Origin: Clostridium cavendishii DSM 21758
GTDB lineage: Bacteria; Bacillota; Clostridia; Clostridiales; Clostridiaceae
DNA length: 64,000 bases
Assembly: GCF_900141845.1 (NCBI RefSeq)
Contig: NZ_FQZB01000010.1
Coordinates: 206,641-270,640, forward strand
Direction of reading: 5' to 3'
The position numbers were made by a program, and so were the translations under genes. Positions 61,903 to 64,000 of the stretch are shown here, piece after piece (position 1 is the stretch's first letter; every line of letters begins with the position of its first letter). A model generated the notes under the pieces. It had not been told where the DNA came from and ran no database searches. It worked only from the letters and a program-made list of their open reading frames with translations.

Positions 61903-62532
61903 TTAAGCTCTAACGCTGTTTCTTATAACTACTGTACCTTTATTTGGACCTGGTATACCACCTTTTATTAAGACGATATTCTTGTCAGCCATTACTTTAA
62001 CAACTTCAAGGTTTAACACAGTTGTATTAACTGCTCCCATATGTCCAGGCATTCTTTTATTTTTGAAAGTTCTTGATGGGTCAGATGATGCTCCCATTGA
62101 ACCTACTGCTCTATGGAATTTAGAACCGTGAGACATAGGGCCTCTGCTTGCATTCCATCTCTTTATTGTACCTTGGAATCCCTTACCTTTAGAGATACCT
62201 GATACGTCAACTTTGTCGCCAGCTTCAAATATATCAACTTTTATTTCGTCTCCAACATTGTAAGCAGTAACATCTTCTAATCTGAATTCTTTAAGAGTTC
62301 TTCTTATTGAAACTCCAGCTTTTGCAAAATGTCCTTTTCTTGGCTTGTTAACTAATTTTTCTCTTATTTCACCAAATCCAACTTGTATTGCGTCATATCC
62401 ATCTGTATCAACAGTTTTCTTTTGAACAACAACACATGGACCAGCTTCTACTACAGTTACAGGAATAACTTTTCCGTTTTGATCGAAAATTTGAGTCATT
62501 CCGATTTTCTTTCCTATTAAAGCTTTTTTCAT
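61903..62532 (-). CDS. rplC: Ribosomal protein L3
   Basis: 209 aa from the ATG at 62532 behind GGGAGGTG; a start at 62583 would add 17 residues that do not match the family. Conserved [14 protein letters not shown] at the start and [52 protein letters not shown]. Confidence 0.97.
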   Translation of the reverse strand: MKKALIGKKIGMTQIFDQNGKVIPVTVVEAGPCVVVQKKTVDTDGYDAIQVGFGEIREKLVNKPRKGHFAKAGVSIRRTLKEFRLEDVTAYNVGDEIKVDIFEAGDKVDVSGISKGKGFQGTIKRWNASRGPMSHGSKFHRAVGSMGASSDPSRTFKNKRMPGHMGAVNTTVLNLEVVKVMADKNIVLIKGGIPGPNKGTVVIRNSVRA

Positions 62533-62618
62533 GTGGTTACACCTCCCAAACTTATTAGCGGATTGCATTTTTTCAGCAATCATAAAAGTTCAATTTTATT
62601 ACTTTAAATTAATTTTTA

Positions 62619-62927
62619 TTAAAGCTTTATTTCAATATCAACACCAGCTGGTAAGTTTAATCTCATTAATGCATCAACAGTTTTTGGTGATGGATTAACT
62701 ATATCGATTAATCTCTTGTGAGTTCTTATTTCAAACTGCTCTCTAGAGTCTTTGTACTTATGTACAGCTCTTAGTATTGTAACAACATCTTTTTCAGTTG
62801 GTAGTGGAACTGGTCCAACAACCTTAGCACCTGTAGATTTAGCAGTTTCAACAATTTTCTCAGCTGATTGATCTAATATTGTGTGATCAAAAGCCTTTAA
62901 TCTGATTCTAATTTTTTGTTTTGACAT
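62619..62927 (-). CDS. rpsJ: Ribosomal protein S10
   Basis: 102 aa from the ATG at 62927 behind GGAGGGAAACCAA. Also called NusE, part of the antitermination complex. Conserved [42 protein letters not shown] and the end [11 protein letters not shown]. First gene of the S10 operon. Confidence 0.97.
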   Translation of the reverse strand: MSKQKIRIRLKAFDHTILDQSAEKIVETAKSTGAKVVGPVPLPTEKDVVTILRAVHKYKDSREQFEIRTHKRLIDIVNPSPKTVDALMRLNLPAGVDIEIKL

Positions 62928-63131
62928 TTGGTTTCCCTCCTTTTCATGCACGCTTTACTTCTAACGCACAACAGCAGATGTTCTGTAAACTGTTCCTGGT
63001 GTTTCATACTTTAAAAAAGCTCAACACAAAGACACAGAACCCCTGTCGTCGGATTCAAGATCCTGACATACTCATCAAGAATTCCCCGGAAGTCCGGCAA
63101 CCTCTTGATTCATCGCTGTTTGCTCTGCAAC
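62928..63131 (-). ncRNA. Structured leader of the S10 operon
   Basis: About 200 bases from the inferred transcription start to rpsJ. It is much richer in GC than other gaps. Stems seen: ATCAAGA/TCTTGAT (63074-63080 with 63103-63109) enclosing CCGGA/TCCGG (63086-63097); GGAT/ATCC (63051-63063); the long-range pair GTTCTGT/ACAGAAC (62980-62986 with 63034-63040); and ACAGC/GCTGT (62971-62975 with 63115-63119). This fits an r-protein-binding autoregulatory leader, as known for L4 in Firmicutes. Confidence 0.65.
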
Positions 63132-63137
63132 TTCTTT

Positions 63138-63166
63138 ATTATACTATTTTTGTTGTTTTTAATCAA
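63138..63166 (-). promoter_or_regulatory. S10 operon promoter
   Basis: Minus strand TTGATT (63161-63166), 17 bases, TATAAT (63138-63143), upstream of the structured leader. Confidence 0.78.
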
Positions 63167-63470
63167 GTATTTTTTTTATTTTATGTTATTTTTTATTTAC
63201 ATTTCATTTTTCGCCTTAGTTCTTGTTTATTATAAATTCTAAATAAAGTTTTTTCAATAGTTTTTTTCATTTAATATAAATTTATATTAAATTATTTTAT
63301 TAATCTAATAAATTAGGTAATAATTGAAAATTTAATTAGAATTAATAGGATACATAGGATTTATATATCAAAATATTGTATAACACATCTATTCAATTGT
63401 ATAATATTCCAAATCATTGTACTATAAGTTCACTTATGTATTAATTATAACTATTAAAAAAATTTTTAAG

Positions 63471-63510
63471 TAAAAAAATAGAGTAGATGAAACGTCTTTC
63501 ATCTACTCTA
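63471..63510 (-). terminator. tuf terminator
   Basis: TAGAGTAGATGAAA (63479-63492) pairs with TTTCATCTACTCTA (63497-63510), followed on the minus strand by TTTTTTTA. Confidence 0.88.
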
Positions 63511-63541
63511 TAGCTAAAACTTTATTTAATTATCTAAAATA

Positions 63542-63623
63542 CTGCGCATAATTTTATTTAATTAATGTTTAATTTCTATTTGTTTATAGTTAATGAACAT
63601 CTGCGCATAAGCTATTAACTATA
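63542..63623. repeat. Repeat CTGCGCATAA and hairpin downstream of tuf
   Basis: CTGCGCATAA occurs at 63542-63551 and 63601-63610. The second copy lies in the loop of a perfect 10-base inverted repeat TATAGTTAAT/ATTAACTATA (63585-63594, 63614-63623). It sits in the tuf 3' untranslated region, before the terminator. Confidence 0.55.
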
Positions 63624-63686
63624 ATCTCTTATAATACCAAACGAAAGTATTAGCTTTTATATATTGAATTAGTTACTTAATTGAAA

Positions 63687-64000
63687 TTATTCAATTATGC
63701 TAGTAACAACTCCTGAACCTACAGTTCTTCCACCTTCTCTGATAGCGAATCTTAAACCTTCGTCCATAGCAACTTGAGTTATTAATTCAACATTCATATC
63801 GATGTGGTCTCCTGGCATAACCATTTCCATTCCTTCCGGTAACTTACATGATCCAGTTACGTCAGTTGTTCTGAAATAGAATTGTGGTCTGTATCCATCG
63901 AAGAATGGTGTATGTCTTCCACCTTCTTCTTTTTTAAGTACGTATACTTGACCTACGAATTTCTTGTGTGGATTTACTGATCCAACTTTTGATAAAACTT
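63687..64000 (-). CDS. tuf: Elongation factor Tu, C-terminal part (gene cut by window end)
   Basis: Read by hand from the stop codon at 63687-63689 to the window edge: the last ~104 residues, ending [14 protein letters not shown]. Domain 3 motifs include [21 protein letters not shown] and [13 protein letters not shown]-Tu brings aminoacyl-tRNA to the ribosome. The N-terminal GTPase domain lies outside the window. Confidence 0.97.
   Translation of the reverse strand, partial: VLSKVGSVNPHKKFVGQVYVLKKEEGGRHTPFFDGYRPQFYFRTTDVTGSCKLPEGMEMVMPGDHIDMNVELITQVAMDEGLRFAIREGGRTVGSGVVTSIIE

Noticed and set aside
62921..63235. 104-codon plus-strand frame over the S10 promoter and leader
   Set aside because: The region is better explained by a promoter and structured leader on the minus strand; no SD is present.

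Overview
The window looks like the chromosome of a low-GC Gram-positive anaerobe, most probably Clostridium sensu stricto. The reasons are the very AT-rich intergenic DNA, strong GGAGG-type ribosome binding sites, a bifunctional AdhE, spore-related hydrolases (SleB-like and CwlD-like), an ECF-type vitamin transporter between the rpoA/rplQ and rplM/rpsI clusters, and a clostridial ferredoxin-type thioredoxin reductase. The species cannot be fixed from sequence alone. Most genes lie on the minus strand. No phage, IS element, CRISPR array, tRNA or rRNA gene was seen.

Layout. 0-5 kb: a membrane-anchored protein, a SleB-family hydrolase, a thioredoxin/flavin thioredoxin-reductase pair, a TPR membrane protein and a lipoprotein. 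5-7 kb: an ECF sigma factor with its zinc-binding anti-sigma factor. 7-11.3 kb: ptsI (PTS Enzyme I) divergent from a sigma-54 activator that carries an HPr-like domain. 11.4-17 kb: a TPR protein, a DUF5050-like protein and class Ia ribonucleotide reductase nrdA-nrdB. 16.7-18.8 kb: alaX, a GNAT enzyme and an ArsC/Spx-like protein. 19-21.7 kb: a broken CPBP protease gene and a padR/HAAS/DUF4097 operon. 22-25.5 kb: two small unknown genes and adhE. 26-30.8 kb: a second ECF sigma operon with a membrane protein and an ABC-2 transporter. 31-36.5 kb: YbjQ, a two-component system and an ABC exporter. 36.5-42 kb: TPR protein, YitT, fumarase, a divergent DUF3048 protein and cwlD. 42.5-63 kb: rpsI-rplM, truA, ecfT-ecfA2-ecfA1, then the S10-spc-alpha ribosomal supercluster read from rpsJ down to rplQ. 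63.7-64 kb: the 3' end of tuf.

The most interesting locus is ptsI. Its upstream region has a near-canonical sigma-54 (-24/-12) promoter. About 180-300 bp further upstream is an array of seven TATCAA/TTGATA half-sites, adjacent to the divergent activator gene. That activator has an HPr-like domain with both phosphorylatable positions (His and Ser) kept, two PAS-like regions, an AAA+ domain with GAFTGA and a Fis-type HTH. Its start region has no ATG, and the SD spacing and the His15 position of HPr both point to an AUU start. Together these suggest a feedback circuit in which PTS phosphoryl flux reports to an activator that sets Enzyme I expression.

Other regulatory signals read directly from sequence: a CsoR/CstR-type operator over the trx promoter; matching AAC-N17-CGTA promoters before both ECF sigma genes; tandem NrdR-like boxes before nrdAB; an inverted repeat in the padR promoter; a Rex-like site over the adhE promoter; structured leaders before rpsJ, rplM and rpsM; and a hairpin that would hide the sleB ribosome binding site. 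All functional readings are inferred from sequence and remembered family knowledge; no database search was run.
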